64,000 bases of DNA, from assembly GCF_020740795.1 (NCBI RefSeq), contig NC_067289.1, forward strand, positions 26,778,108-26,842,107, read 5' to 3'. Source of the DNA: Apus apus (taxonomy: Eukaryota; Chordata; Aves; Apodiformes; Apodidae). How positions within the stretch are numbered: position 1 is the stretch's first letter; every line of letters begins with the position of its first letter. Positions 44,601-56,993 of the stretch are shown here, in pieces. The position numbers and the translations under genes are program-made. The notes beneath the pieces are model-generated. The model was not told the DNA's origin. It ran no database searches and was given only the letters and a program-made list of their open reading frames with translations.

Positions 44601-47600
44601 GAGGTTTGACAGTCTGTCTCTGTTTGTTTTCTTTTTAGGCACTCCTATTCAGAATTCTGTAAAGGATTTGTGGTCTCTTATTTCCTTCTTAAAACTGAAG
44701 CCTTTTGCTGATCGAGAGTGGTGGCACAGAACAATTCAACGTCCAGTCACAATGGGAGCTCCAGGGGGACTTGGGTATGAAATGTTCCCAAAGCTTTTGT
44801 GAACAGCTATAACTGGCAGTCTCTGGACTAATACGACAAATTAGCATTTCACATTTACAATTTAAATTAATGTGTTATCAGTTCTTTTTTCAATTTTTTC
44901 ATTCAAATTAACAAGTTTTTAATATTTCAAATTATTTAATATTTCAGATTAATGAATGATACTGTACTTCTGGGCTTGTATTTTGTACAGAACATGTACA
45001 GGACATGTACAAGCCACCAACAAACCAGCCTCATTTCAGTAATATATTGTCTGTATATGCATTTTTAGGCGTTTACAGTCTCTGATTAGGAGTATTACCC
45101 TTAGAAGAACAAAAATGAGTAAAGTTAAAGGAAGACCCATTTTGGAGTTACCAGAACGTAAAGTACTTATTCAGCATGTTATGCTTACAGAGGAAGAGAG
45201 ACAAATGTATCAGTCTGTGAAGAAGGAGGGCAAAGCTGCCATTAGCAAGTAAGTAGAAGGTTTTCTTAATCCTGAAGGTTGAGGTTTGATGACATTAGCT
45301 CCAGGAGCCAAGTGTGTCACTTTGTATGCCCTGAGCTAATAACTGCACATCAGCACAGTATCTGGTTAGTTACGAAGAGTGAAGAAGAAATTATTGCAGA
45401 ACTATGCATAAGAAGTTCTATCTTGTGAGAAACAGAAACGGGTACCAGGTGCATAAAGAATAGCCTTAACAATTTTGTCACCACATGTTAGTATTTTTTC
45501 TAGTAGAACATGCTACTAGTAGCATTTTGTGTCTTTCCAAAGAGAGTTTGAGAAAATACATTTAAACAGAAATGTGAAAAATCAGAGCATTTTTCTAACA
45601 GCAAAAATTGATCACTTGATGTCATCTTTTACTTCAGGCTGTAACGTTTCACACTAACCATAAAACTCTTTTTCAGATTTTTCAGTGAAGGGACTGTACT
45701 GGCTCACTATGCCGACATCCTTGGTGTCCTGCTCAGACTGAGGCAGCTTTGTTGTCATCCTCATCTTTGTATAAATACATCATCATCTGGTTTTCCAGCT
45801 GGTGAGTGAATGCTTTTGGTAATTTCTTTTCTTGTCATTCTTAGAACAGCACTTGCACTTTGTATTCAAGAGCAGAACCGTTGCTTCCTCAGCAGAAGAG
45901 GAAGCTGTCAACTTTGTTGTGGCTGTAAGGAAAGGTGAACACAGGACTGAGAGTGAAATTTTATTTTAAACAAACCAGACATGTACAGCTGCATAATGTT
46001 AAAAATTCTACGCAGAAGAAGAACTGCTGTTTAAAATTCTCCAAATCTGAGAATTATCGAACTTTGTATTTTGAAAAATCCTGTTTAGAGATGCCATTGG
46101 TGTATGTGGGATTTTTCAGGAAACTGAAAGATCAGAGAGATATGCTCAGAACCTTTTTTTAGAAGGTTGTTGTGGGAAACTCCAGTACCACCTCATTTAT
46201 CTTCCTGACAAATACAGAATGGAGAAATTATTAGATAACTGTTCAATAATTATTTAGAAATGAATTAGGTGTTTGAATTTATTTACGTAATAAAATAAAG
46301 CAGTCTTAATTATAGTGTCCCCTCTTCAGTATTATTACTACTTGAACAAGCTTGTTCCCATTCGGCATTGTGTCACACATGTACTTGACACTGAGCATGT
46401 GGTCAGGTTCTTTGAATGCTAGTTTTTTCAAGTAAGATTGCTCTTAATGTCTTTTGAAATAGCAGGTTGCAATTTTCTGTAGTATTTGCCAGCTTGTGTT
46501 TTTGTACTTTGCTGTATCCTTACTGAGATAATAAATCCCAACTGTCCTGCTTGGACTTTGGAACTGTGTTGATGTGTAAGAGCCCAGAGTGTTTCCTGTA
46601 TGGAAATCTGTTTTTAAGGATCTTTTTGTATCTGCAGATAATAAAACTCCTGAAGAACTGCATGAGACATTAGTGAGCAAGATGAAGTTGGTTCTGAGCT
46701 CTGGTTCAGATGAAGAATGTGCAGTCTGCCTGGAATCACTGACCCTGCCTGTGATAACACGCTGCGCGCATGTGTTCTGTAAGCCCTGTCTTCTTGAAGT
46801 CATCAGAAGTGAACAGGTTGGTTGTTTTACAGTTACAGTTAATTGTTATAGCTATTCAAAAGCAAGGAATTGGTGTCATCAGAAGGCCATCTGGTTATTG
46901 TTCTTTTAAATCATAAGTGGTGCACAATGTAAACCTAGTTATCAGCTGGGTTATAAAAACTACTGGTCTGAAGTCAGACTGTGGAGAGAGTCACTGTCGA
47001 ACAGAACAGCATTAAGGTCCTTCAGTAGTTTCAGAGATCTTTCCCTAGTTCCCGCCTTTGTCCCTAGGGTAAATGTGGTGGCATTCACTACAGCACTGTA
47101 TACCTCCATATGGCTGGATGCCTCTTTGTTGCTTGCATGTGATGTGATGCGTATATGTATATTTTTGTGCTTAAAAGAGACCAAAGCTGTGTTCTGGAAG
47201 TTGATTTTTGAACTAAAATCATGTCTACTCTCCCTATTCCAAGCTGATAACCTTCTATGGTGAAATAGCTGCCTTGTTAGGATAATCTTTATGGCCATTC
47301 TCTGGCCTCCCTCTGGAATAAGGTTGTGGAAGAGTGTCTTTTGATTGCTTTTTTGAAAAACATTTATTTTTCTTGTATGCTTCAAAGTTCTATCTTTCCT
47401 TCTTGTTTGCCTTTTCTCTTCTAGTGCAATTGGATAGTGTGGTAATCTCACCATCTCTGCCCAGTGCTGCTGCACTTCCCCTGTTCTGCCTCCTGCTCAG
47501 CCACGGCAGAGCTGCAAGTGCCAGGCTAAACCTAGGTAGTGCTCTTTGTAGGAGACAGCAGGGGACAAATTAGTCCCTGCTGGTGCATAATCAGTTAACC

Positions 47601-50600
47601 TAAGAAGACCAAGGTAGGAAGTGTTTTCTGTCTGGCATGTACATTATTAACTTGTTTGGTTGCCAGACATGCAAGGTTCTGATGCAGATATCCCAGTCAA
47701 GAGATTCTCAGAATTTTGAGCAAAACAAGTGATATGAAATTATTCTTTAAGGGAAGAGCGCTCACAGAAGTTTTTTTCCAGTTCAGAGGTTCTTGGTGTG
47801 TCTGTAGCTGTTCCTGTACTCAACCTTCAGGTGTGTTTTAATAGGCATGCAGAGAAATAAATCGGGTTATGATGTGATGGAACCTATCACTTGACTGTAC
47901 AGTCAAGTTATTTACTATGTTTTGCCCAGAAATGACCTTGGAATCAGCAGAACTAGGGCCTTTGGCCAGTCCATCCCATATTGTTCCATAGATTGCTTTC
48001 ACAGTAGTGAAGTCTGAACAGAGGTGGCTGTAGATTCTGCTCTTTTGAAGTTGAACTCTTGTGAGTTTATAAAGCACTGAGTGAGTAAGCCTTTCTTATG
48101 ATCAAAATTATTATTGATTTAAATCTATTCCCGATGAAGTTTTTGTGTCTGCCAGCAGAAACACTGACAGACATCTGAGTTCCAGAGTCGGGGCATTCAC
48201 TGCTTTCATTCCACAGGTATTTGTTCTTGTGCTGCAGCTCAGTGGAGTATTTCCTGTGCTTGAATGGTTACAGTGATTCTAGTAAACAGCTTAGTCAGGT
48301 ACTTTACTTACCACCTTTAAAACAAAACAAAACTACACACACACACCCCCACACACCCCCACCCACCCACCCCCACCCCCACACACACCCACACACACAC
48401 ACCCCGCATCAGTTTCGGTTAAAACAGGATTCTTCCAGGCAAGATGCGTTGTTAATAGAAATGTGAGCATTAAGCCATCAGGGAGTAGTGGGTTCTGAAG
48501 CTGCCAGCACAAAACTGCTGAGTGAAAAGTTTGGCCCTTCATTATATCACAAAATTAGAGACGATTTTCTCTTTCTAATGTTCAACTAGAAGTATTTACT
48601 GAAATTGAAAAAACTGTTCAGTAGTTTCCAGCTTGAGAGTTAACACCTTCATTTCAGTTTTTCATTGAGGCCAGCTTCAGAGCTGTGCAAGTAAGTAAAA
48701 TCCTACGCACAAGTCGCAATAAAGCTGCACCAACTTTATAGTAATCTTATCTAATATTTGTGTAGTAACTGCATTATTATAAAAGCTTGCCAGATAAGCA
48801 TTAAAACACGTTTCTTTTCTAGTTGTTGATTTGAAACAAAAATTAGGAGCTTCTAAACCCCCTTGCTTTCTAACACTCCTCACCGAAGTGGGAGGCTGGG
48901 TGGGGCTGGGAAACGATTCCCAGATTAAGACCCAATAACAACAAACAAGCTGTTATTGAGCAGGCATTCTTTATTGCAGCGCTGGGGATTCTCCACCATG
49001 AGTGCTCCGACGAGTTAGTGAAACACCAACTAATAGACACCCAAAACGTGCATATTCAATTCCATGTCAATGAGTTCCCAGAATTCTTTTACATAGTCTG
49101 GAATTGGCTATCTTTGTAATTATGCATGCTTGAGAGTCTCCTGGGGGGTCTTTGTTGATTCTAGTCCTTTGTCATCTTTGTCCTGGTCCGGTCTCCGGCT
49201 GGTAGATTGCCCAGGTGGGTCAGAACCAACATGAGTGTTGTCTGCAGGCCCACGGGTCTTAGAAGACTTGATGTTAGCACAACCTGCAGGATGCTTGGCA
49301 TAATTGACTGACAGTTTAACAGAGCACATTGTTTTATAAGTAACCCGTTCAGCTAACTTAGTACAGCAAATGAATTATTTTAGTAATTTTTTATTAGGCT
49401 ATATTTCTATTGAATCTACTAATGCGTATCCTATGGCTATCAGATTGGGAGACACTTTTTGTCACTTCCATGTGCTTTCACTGCAAGTCTTTCATATCTG
49501 TGTTGGCTTTGTTCAGCTGTGTTATGAGTTTTCTGCTGTTTTTAATTACACTACTAAATTGGAGAACGGAAGCAGAAAGATGTACGCCTCTTCTTTGAAA
49601 AAAAAAAAAAAAAGTACTTAAAAGCACCATCAGGATTTTTTCTTTCCAGAAACCTTTTTTAGATTTATTAGACTTAGTTTATTTTGTCTCATCATTGAAG
49701 GATTTTTGGATTGCTGCCAAGTCAGGAGTGATTAATTCCTAACTGGGTGTAGGAGACTGTTATTTTAGATCCCTTTATGTTATGATTCTGTTGCTTGAAA
49801 GGATCTGTTTGTTGCTGCAATAAATTAATGTATGCAGACCATGACTGCCAGCCTCTCTAAGTAGCTAGGGGTTCATTCCAGATGAGCAGCTCCTGGTATT
49901 CCCTTGCTTTGTGAGGTCTGCTCTGCAGCCTGTCTAAAGATGCCTTGGTTCTGTGGCCAGATTGCTATATAAACTGAGTTAGCTGATTTAAAGGGATGCT
50001 CTGTTAAGCAAAAATTTTCCATGTCTGTCAGTTTTGCCTTGCAAAGTTGTATATCTGTGTAGTGCACCCAGTCTTGTGTTAAATTTTGTGAGTACTCCTT
50101 TGGAAGTGCTATTGTTTAAATTCTAAACTTCACCTCACCTAGAGTATGGCTCAGAGAAAAAAGCTTTTGGTGTTACATTATGTCTCATTTCTCATGACTG
50201 TTGGGAAAAACATAAGATACCCTGTGTCTGGCCCTGACAAAGCATATTTCATCAGACTGCTGTTATTTCTGTGCAGGCTTTGAAGATAAAGGGTAAAAGG
50301 TCATTCTTTGTTTGCAACTAAGGAAGGTCTTGTCTTTGAAAGATAGTTTATTTTTCTGATAATCTAAAGTCTTCTCCCCATGCATAGCCCAAGTATTTGC
50401 TTGCTTTTAAGTCTTGAGCTACCTATTTCAAGTATAAATATGCTCAGAAAGAAGACTACTTTTAAGGAAGGCTGAGTGTTTCTAAAACGTGTAGCATTCA
50501 TGTCATCTTAATGTTTTCACAAAATATTTTGATTGTTCTATCAGAAATGAAAAAGCAGTGTGTTACAACAATGAAGGTGCTCCTTGAGGATTTCAGTATC

Positions 50601-53600
50601 AATATAATAATGTCATAAAAGGTGCTTTGTAAAGGTGATCTTTAGTCCTGACTATGAGTAATAATGTTTCTTCTAATGTCATCTGGACTTTTTTGTAGCC
50701 AAATGCCAAATGCCCTCTCTGTAGGAATGAGCTTCGGGCAGAGCACTTGGTGGAATGTCCCCTAGAAGAGGAAGTAGACTCCAGTAATGGGAAGAAGTCT
50801 GATCAGGAGTGGATATCCAGTTCAAAGGTACATTCCATTATGTTTGACTTGGCTTTCATTATGGTTTTGGAGAGCACTCTCTAAAATTTTCATGTAAATA
50901 TGCTGAATATACCCACAAATATATAACATACTTTAAATTGTTATTTAAAAGTCTGCACAATGTGTCTAGCCAGCACAGGGGAAAATGTGTAATAAAATCT
51001 CATCACAAACAAAGGTTGCAGCAGGGAAACATGACAAAAGGAGCAGCAGTTGTAATTTGCTGGTCGTTGTGCAGTGCATAGATGTGTTAAATAAAACTTC
51101 TGGTAGAAGAGGTGTTGCTTTGCATTTTGTTTCTGAAGGTAGCATAGTTCTATAAGCAGTGAAACTATTTGGCTCTTAATTTACTTTTGGAAACGAAAAA
51201 TTACATAAATCCTTCTTTAAAACTTGTCTAAAAAGTATCTGTTCTGCTTTAAAGGGGAAATCTAAATGGGCATCGTGCCTGCAGTATAACAGTTCTCAGA
51301 TAAACTAGTAAGATACTTTTATTTCACTGGCAGCCTCATTTGTCAAGGTCTGCTGCATCTTTGCCTCACCTTCATGGTGCGTTCGCTGCTAAAAATTAAA
51401 TCTTCCTGCTTGGGCTTCAATATTTTTGTTTGAGATTTCTTTTCTGAAACATCACATTTAAAAGTTTAATTTGTACTTAAGTTACTGTTCTTTCAAAAGT
51501 TGGTTATAAATTTACTCCCTAAAAAGCTTGCTGTGGAGACCTAAGAACTAGTTCAGGACTTTGTGCTCTAGAGTAAATGAAAATTTTTATTTCTTTTTTG
51601 CCTGGTGCAGTTGCTTGCATTCTGCAGTTAATGGTTCTTCACCTCATCATAGCTAAACCTTACATGAGAAAAGTTGTTCTGCCTCAGATCAAGTCCTTGC
51701 TTGTTCTGTTCTGTTGGTCCCAAGAGTGCTTCTGGTGCCTCCTCATTCTATCATACCTCACCAAGGGTCTGGGGACTATTCCCGAGGGAAGCCTTCCTCA
51801 CTCCAGGAGAGCACTCACCTGCTGCCTGTCCCTTGCCTGTCAGAGCTCCAGTGTCTGTTGCTGTTTCCCATCTGCCCTGCAGGGAGGAGACCTGCTGCCT
51901 GCTGAGAGTGGGAATTGTGTCTGGAAGGGGGTTTGTGAATCCTTCCCCAAAACACCATCAATCAACCTGTAGCTTGTGCCCATTAAAATACCAGCCCTTG
52001 GTTTCCTTTGGAAACTAAATGAAACCTTACCCACAGAATTAGTACTGAACAATGGTTTCTCAACTGATGTGAACTGTATCAAAGCACCTATGGAAGTAAA
52101 ATCTAACCAATTAAAATAAGCTGCATAAATCCTTATTTGATTTCAGATCAATGCTCTCATGCATGCTTTGATAGAACTACGGAAGGAAAATCCAGCTGCT
52201 AAATGTCTGGTTGTTTCTCAGTTCACAACTTTCCTGTCACTGATAGAAAATCCCTTGAAGTAAGTAGAACTACTGTAATTTTTAATAAACGTTCTTTTGT
52301 GATGCTTTAGAAAGATCTCTCAAAAACAGTATCCTTTTGATTTTTTAGAACTTCAGAAGAGGAACAAATTAAATACATTGTTTAGTGAAATAAAGGCATG
52401 AATCTCATTCTTGTTTTTTTTAATGTAGCATGGGTTAAATGCAGAATTTTAAATACACATTTCAAAGTAGAGTTCAGGATTTTAATGTATTTATTTCCTG
52501 TTGTCACAGAAGATGAATTGTTAAATTCAACATTTTTACTTTCTCTTCAGAGAACTGGGCTTTGCCTTCACTCGTTTGGATGGGTCAATGACACAGAAGA
52601 AAAGAGTGGAAGCAATTCAGTGTTTCCAAAGCAGCCAGGCAGGATCCCCAACTGTAATGCTTTTGTCTCTGAAAGCAGGTGGAGTTGGATTAAATCTGAC
52701 AGCAGCTTCCCGAGTGTTTTTAATGGATCCTGTGAGTAATGGGTTGTTTATAATCTGGCTTAATCTAGGTGAAGCTCCTCTAGTGTTTTCCCAAGGGGTG
52801 GGAGGAAAGCCTCTCTGAGAATGAACACCACTGAGTGTCTGTGAAGGGCAGATGGGGCTTTTCTTCATTTGTTGCCCCACCATGTTTTTGTTTTAACACA
52901 GTATTTTTGTGCTGTCCATTTATTTTCTGTGAATGGAAAGAATACCAGTAGTACTGGTAACAGAGTGGTGGGACACCTTATACCCTAGCATTTGATATCC
53001 GTCCCTTCTCTGTTTCTTTCTTTTTGATTCTTCTGAATGTGGTTTTATCTTTTGTTCCACTTAATAACTTAAAAAGCCAGAAACTGGAATTTCAGGAACA
53101 GGTTTGGGTTTTTTTCTGGTGATTTCTAAATTTAGAAATTTTTCCCTTTCATTAAAACACTTAAGAATGCAAAATTATTTGTAAGGAATAAAAATGTAAA
53201 TTACACTTACTGATAGCAAAATGGTATTCTTAACAGAATTGGTTCATATCTTGTGTGATTGTACAAAATCAAAGTTTTTCTGTTCACTTCCTCCCTTTCC
53301 CACTATTTACTCCCCTGCTCTGATGTCCTGGTGTTTTGGCAGTTGGAAACTGAGACAAATTCTGCAGTTTGTGCACTTGAAAACAAAACCAAAGTAAATG
53401 AAAAGAATAGTGTAGCTTTGGACTGGGGCACCTGGTAACACCACTAGTAAAGAAAAAGTACTAGCTTGAGCATCAGGTTAGTAATAATATCAGCATGAAG
53501 ACAAAAGCTATTTTATTAATAAACTAAAGGAGTTAAATAGGGTTGAGAGTGTGGAGAAGTTGCCTTCTGAAAAGGTGTTTCATGGATTGTGGTAACATCT

Positions 53601-56179
53601 TCACAAGTGTAGTTGCTGTACGTGTTGCATTAAATAGTTTGGTTGGAACAAGGCAATCTAGTCCAACAGCTGTTGTTGTTTGTTTTTTTTTAATTTTGTT
53701 TTGCTTTTTTGACAATTCTCTGAGTAAGAAAAACTGGTGGGAAGTCCCAAGAGAATTTTCATTTTCTGTGAAGGTCATTAATGAAGTGTAACATACACAC
53801 TGTCCCGCAGGAAGCAGTTGTAAGAAAATAAGCTAAGCATTGTTAACACTGAGTCATCTAGTGTATAGTTACACTTCACAAACCAGAACCAAATGGAATT
53901 GCAGCCTTTGAACAGTACTGAACAGCTTCTCCTTGCCCTGGTGGCAGCCAGCCCGGGATCCTGGCCACCCCAAGTGGCAACGTTTGCTGGTACGGGAGGA
54001 AAGGGCAGCGGGACCACGAGGTCCTTTATCATCTCGAGTGTTCAGTGCAGAATGAGACGGTCATGCATTAGCATTGCTTGAAGTGAATTAGCAGCAATAG
54101 TAGGATTTAAGAAGCAGAAATACCTCTGGAGCCAATGGAGTAACCAGTTTTTCTACTCAGATTCTGTGGATTTGTTGTAGAACTGTAGCTTAGAGGTCTG
54201 CATTCTTTCTCCTGGAGATGTTGCACCCCAGTGCTACGCAGGAACATTTATCCAATCATAGACAATTTTCTTCCCGTTATTTGTTGGTTTTGTTTTGTTT
54301 GTTTGTTTTAATTGTTTGTTTAAGTACAGTCATATTTGCTGAATTCTCATCATTAGGAAGAAGTACAAACCTGTAATGTGAAAGCATCAGAAGTATACAG
54401 ATGTTATTCTGAAGCTCAAGTTTCTTCATATTTTCCCATGTAAAATGAAGTATCCTTTGCATGAGATACATGTTATATGTCATTGCAGAAAGGCAGAGAG
54501 GTTTTGCAGTTCAGTTTTCCTTTGCTGGGCTGATGGAGTAGAGTGAGAGTAGTACACGTTGGTCCTCCTGGACTACAGCAAAGATTGAGTGGAATATGCC
54601 TGTGTGTTTGGGTAGGTCTTTCCTCAAGACACCATCTTCTTTGCACAGTCAGATTAGGACAGCTTCCTGTACATAGCTTGCCAGGAGCATTCATCTTGCA
54701 CTGACAGACACAGCATTTGATGCACTTTTGCTCTCTACCTTAGATTGGAGAAACAAGACTTGTTTGGCTTTTATCTTGCAGTGTGATATTTTAAGTGTGT
54801 TTAGGCATCAGAGGTTCTTGGAATCTAAAAAATGAAATTTTTTTGCTGGCCTAGTGCTGTTTTTTCTCCCCTCCTAAGGATGGGAGTCATAAAGAAGAGT
54901 TCCTAGCTGTAACAAGCAGTCTGTGGGTGGCAGCAAGGGAAGCCCATTGCACAAGACTTGTTTATCACTTTAGGTATATCTAAATACCTATTCTGTGAGA
55001 ACTAGTACTGTGCCTTTAGATGGAAAAAACCATACTGGAAAAATGCGGAGCACAGGCTTGGCATTTCACAAGTCCTGTTTAGTGTTACATCCTGAGGATA
55101 AGTTGGAACAGCTATACTACCATTTTCTGTTCAGCAAGTTTGTTACCTAACTTTGTAATTATTGCATGTGCTAATGGAACTACACATGGGCTTTCTCAAT
55201 GGTCAGGGGACTTAGTCTACTGATAAATAACTGCCTGTGTTCAGCTGGCTCAGATTTTGCTATCAGGAAAAGGGTGCTAAGGCAGTTAGTTATGCAGTGT
55301 TTATTTCAGAATTAAAATAATGACAAGAGTGCTTTGGTTCCTCCTAGACTCCTGACAAATTTGGTTTTTAAAGCATTTACCTGGAGATCCGGATCATTAT
55401 GAGTATGCAACCAGACATTCTCAAAGCTTTCTTTATAGTGGGATACTTGAGGAGTGAGACATTAGTTTAAGAGTAATACATTTGCAAGCAATGTTTTTCA
55501 ACATCTGATGGTACAATAATTTATTTGTGATTGTATATGCATCATGCTGTGTGTTCTGAAGGGGTTATTTAACTTGTTCATTGCTGCTCCTGATAGGCTT
55601 GGAATCCTGCTGCAGAAGACCAGTGCTTTGACAGGTGTCACAGGCTGGGTCAGAAGCATGATGTTGTTATTACTAAGGTGAGCTGAGCAGCTGATCTGTC
55701 TCATTAATACTCAAGTCACAAAAAAATTATATGGGAAATTGAAGACAGGTTCTCTTCTGATATAAGTAGCAAAAAAGAGAGAGATACTCTTCAAATAAGT
55801 ATTTTTTAATAGGCAAAAAAATATTAAAATGCCAAACCTTTTCTTCCAAATGCTTTGTAACCCTTCCCTCTCTGTTTTCTTTATAGAGTAATAAAGGAAT
55901 AATGTAACTGTGTTCTAGGCAACTCAGCTTTTTTACTTCAATTTTCAAAATACCTGAATTTTCTCATCCTAAACTTTTATTAGAAGGAATCCCTTCATTT
56001 CAGTGAGGCTTTTCTTTGTATTTCAGTTCATTGTGAAGGATTCAGTGGAAGAAAACATGCTGAAAATTCAGAACAAGAAGAGGAAACTTGCAGCAGGAGC
56101 CTTTGCTACCAAAAAGCCTTCAGCAAGTGAAGTAAAACAAACAAAAATTAATGAAATCAAGGCTTTAATTGAGTTATAG
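32234..56179 (+). CDS. HLTF: HLTF, SNF2 translocase / RING E3 ligase
   Basis: Helicase-like transcription factor: remodels stalled replication forks and polyubiquitinates PCNA in the nucleus. Proposed coding exons: 32234-32253, 33549-33759, 34317-34483, 34939-35072, 36028-36125, 36878-36952, 37164-37355, 37490-37585, 38302-38350 (tentative), 39586-39673, 40372-40451, 41297-41386, 41610-41707, 42822-42965, 43765-43903, 44639-44774, 45069-45248, 45677-45801, 46638-46816, 50699-50827, 52147-52259, 52551-52731, 55597-55677, 56027-56179. Phases agree; about 985 residues (human about 1009). HIRAN domain about residues 61-150; Walker A ADDMGLGKT split between exons 7 and 8 (GKT 300-302); motif II DEGH 532-535; C3HC4 RING from about Cys735, split between exons 19 and 20; lobe 2 with [10 protein letters not shown] and CHRLGQK; stop TAG 56177-56179. 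The start MSRRLSK aligns with human MSWMFKR. Residues 8 to about 55 and the linker after residue 331 are diverged. The gene appears intact. Confidence 0.95.
32261..32391 (+). repeat. GTGCC-type minisatellite in HLTF intron 1
   Basis: Degenerate tandem copies of CCGTG and GGGCC units, with a higher-order unit of the kind GGGGCCGTGCCGTGCC. It starts two bases after the exon 1 donor consensus (GTGAGC 32254-32259) and runs about 130 bases. Near-pure G+C content makes copy-number change and assembly error likely. Confidence 0.9.
38302..39673 (+). CDS. HLTF: HLTF linker exons 9 and 10 (uncertain)
   Basis: Exon 8 ends in phase 0 at 37585, while the next exon-like block (39586-39673, encoding [20 protein letters not shown] and on) needs an incoming phase of 1. 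The 49-base segment 38302-38350, with AG before it and GTGATA after it, enters in phase 0 and leaves in phase 1, which repairs the frame and creates Asp at the join. It encodes [16 protein letters not shown], which has no clear human counterpart. Another segment, 38067-38120 (54 bases, phase 0 in and out, after TTTCTAG and before GTATGT), could also be an exon. The human linker here is long, charged and poorly conserved, so homology does not settle it. Confidence 0.4.
41049..41176 (+). mobile_element. CR1 LINE 3' fragment in HLTF intron 11
   Basis: Matches the remembered CR1 3' end: GAGTTCAGGGAGCGTCTGGG, GGTAGTCCTGCGAGGAGCAG, GGAGTTGGAGTCCATG, then CTTATGGGTCCCTTTCAACT and GAGATGTTCTGCATT. 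It is diverged and 5'-truncated, in the same orientation as HLTF. It ends about 120 bases before the exon at 41297-41386. Confidence 0.9.
48335..48405 (+). repeat. CA/CCCA microsatellite in HLTF intron 19
   Basis: Alternating CACACA and CCCCCACA/CCCA units over about 70 bases, pure C and A on the plus strand. It is probably length-polymorphic. It forms an apparent open frame of His-Thr-Pro repeats that should not be read as coding. Confidence 0.95.
48870..49325 (-). mobile_element. Solitary endogenous-retrovirus LTR
   Basis: Read on the minus strand this has LTR layout: a beginning like TGTTAAACTGTCAGTCAATT, about 350 bases of U3, then a poly(A) signal AATAAA (48970-48975) followed by GAATGCCTGCTCAATAACAG, a form common at the R/U5 border of bird retroelements, and a U5-like region ending in CACTTCGGTGAGGAGTGTTA. 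No gag, pol or env sequence lies on either side, so it appears to be a solo LTR. Exact ends and target-site duplication could not be fixed by eye. It is inserted antisense in the 3.9 kb HLTF intron between the two RING-finger exons. Confidence 0.7.
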
Positions 56180-56987
56180 CTTGAAACGCTGTTTTTTTGA
56201 GTAAATAATACATTTTGGCTAATACTGCTCCTCAAGTTGCATGTCTTATGCTATCTTTTCATTTTGGTGTCTCTGTGGTAAAAACATCAATGCTTCAAAG
56301 AATGTATAAAACCAAATTTGCTCCTAAATGTTAATTTAGAAAAGCACAGACTTGTTTGCACTCCTGAAATCTTTCCAGCATTCATTTCCTCAGGATGTTG
56401 CTTAGTATGTACAATGCTTAATAGTATATAAAAATCTCTCAAAACAGAAATGTCTTATTAATATAGCATTCCAAGCTGCAAGAATTTAATATCTTTTTTA
56501 GATGTGAAAAGGTAACAAAAGGTAAATAATGTGTGTTTTGTCCTTCAGACAAAACCCGTAAGAGATGCTTTAGCTTCATATTTCAGTCTTAATGTTTCCT
56601 GGTAGCCACACAGGTCATCTGGATTGTTTGTTGCAGAACAGGTGGTCAGGGATAACTTCATAGGGAATCCTTACCTTTGCAGACTGTGTGTTCAAAGATG
56701 GGCTTAATTAAAAATTTAAAATACTCGTTTACTATTTCTATATAATACACAAATGCAGCAGGGAGTTTCTCTGTTGATGACTTTCCAGGAAGTAGTAAAA
56801 ATTAAGTACTTAAATTTGTAAACCACATTCTTTTAATAATTTACTTCCCTTAAACAGAATTCCACTGATTCTGTAAGAATCATAGGCTTGTTTTGAAAAC
56901 ACACTTTCTGATTTCTGTACACACTCTGAACAATAAGACTGCCAGTATGACGCCCTCACTTGTCAGTGGATTAGTTGGCCCTTGCAA

Positions 56988-56993
56988 AATAAA
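56988..56993 (+). terminator. HLTF: Candidate poly(A) signal of HLTF
   Basis: AATAAA about 0.8 kb after the HLTF stop codon. It is the first canonical hexamer I noted; weaker variants lie closer (AAATAA near 56202). Use is unproven. Confidence 0.4.

Noticed and set aside
48221..48466. His/Thr/Pro-repeat protein frame
   Set aside because: Product of the CA/CCCA microsatellite inside an HLTF intron.
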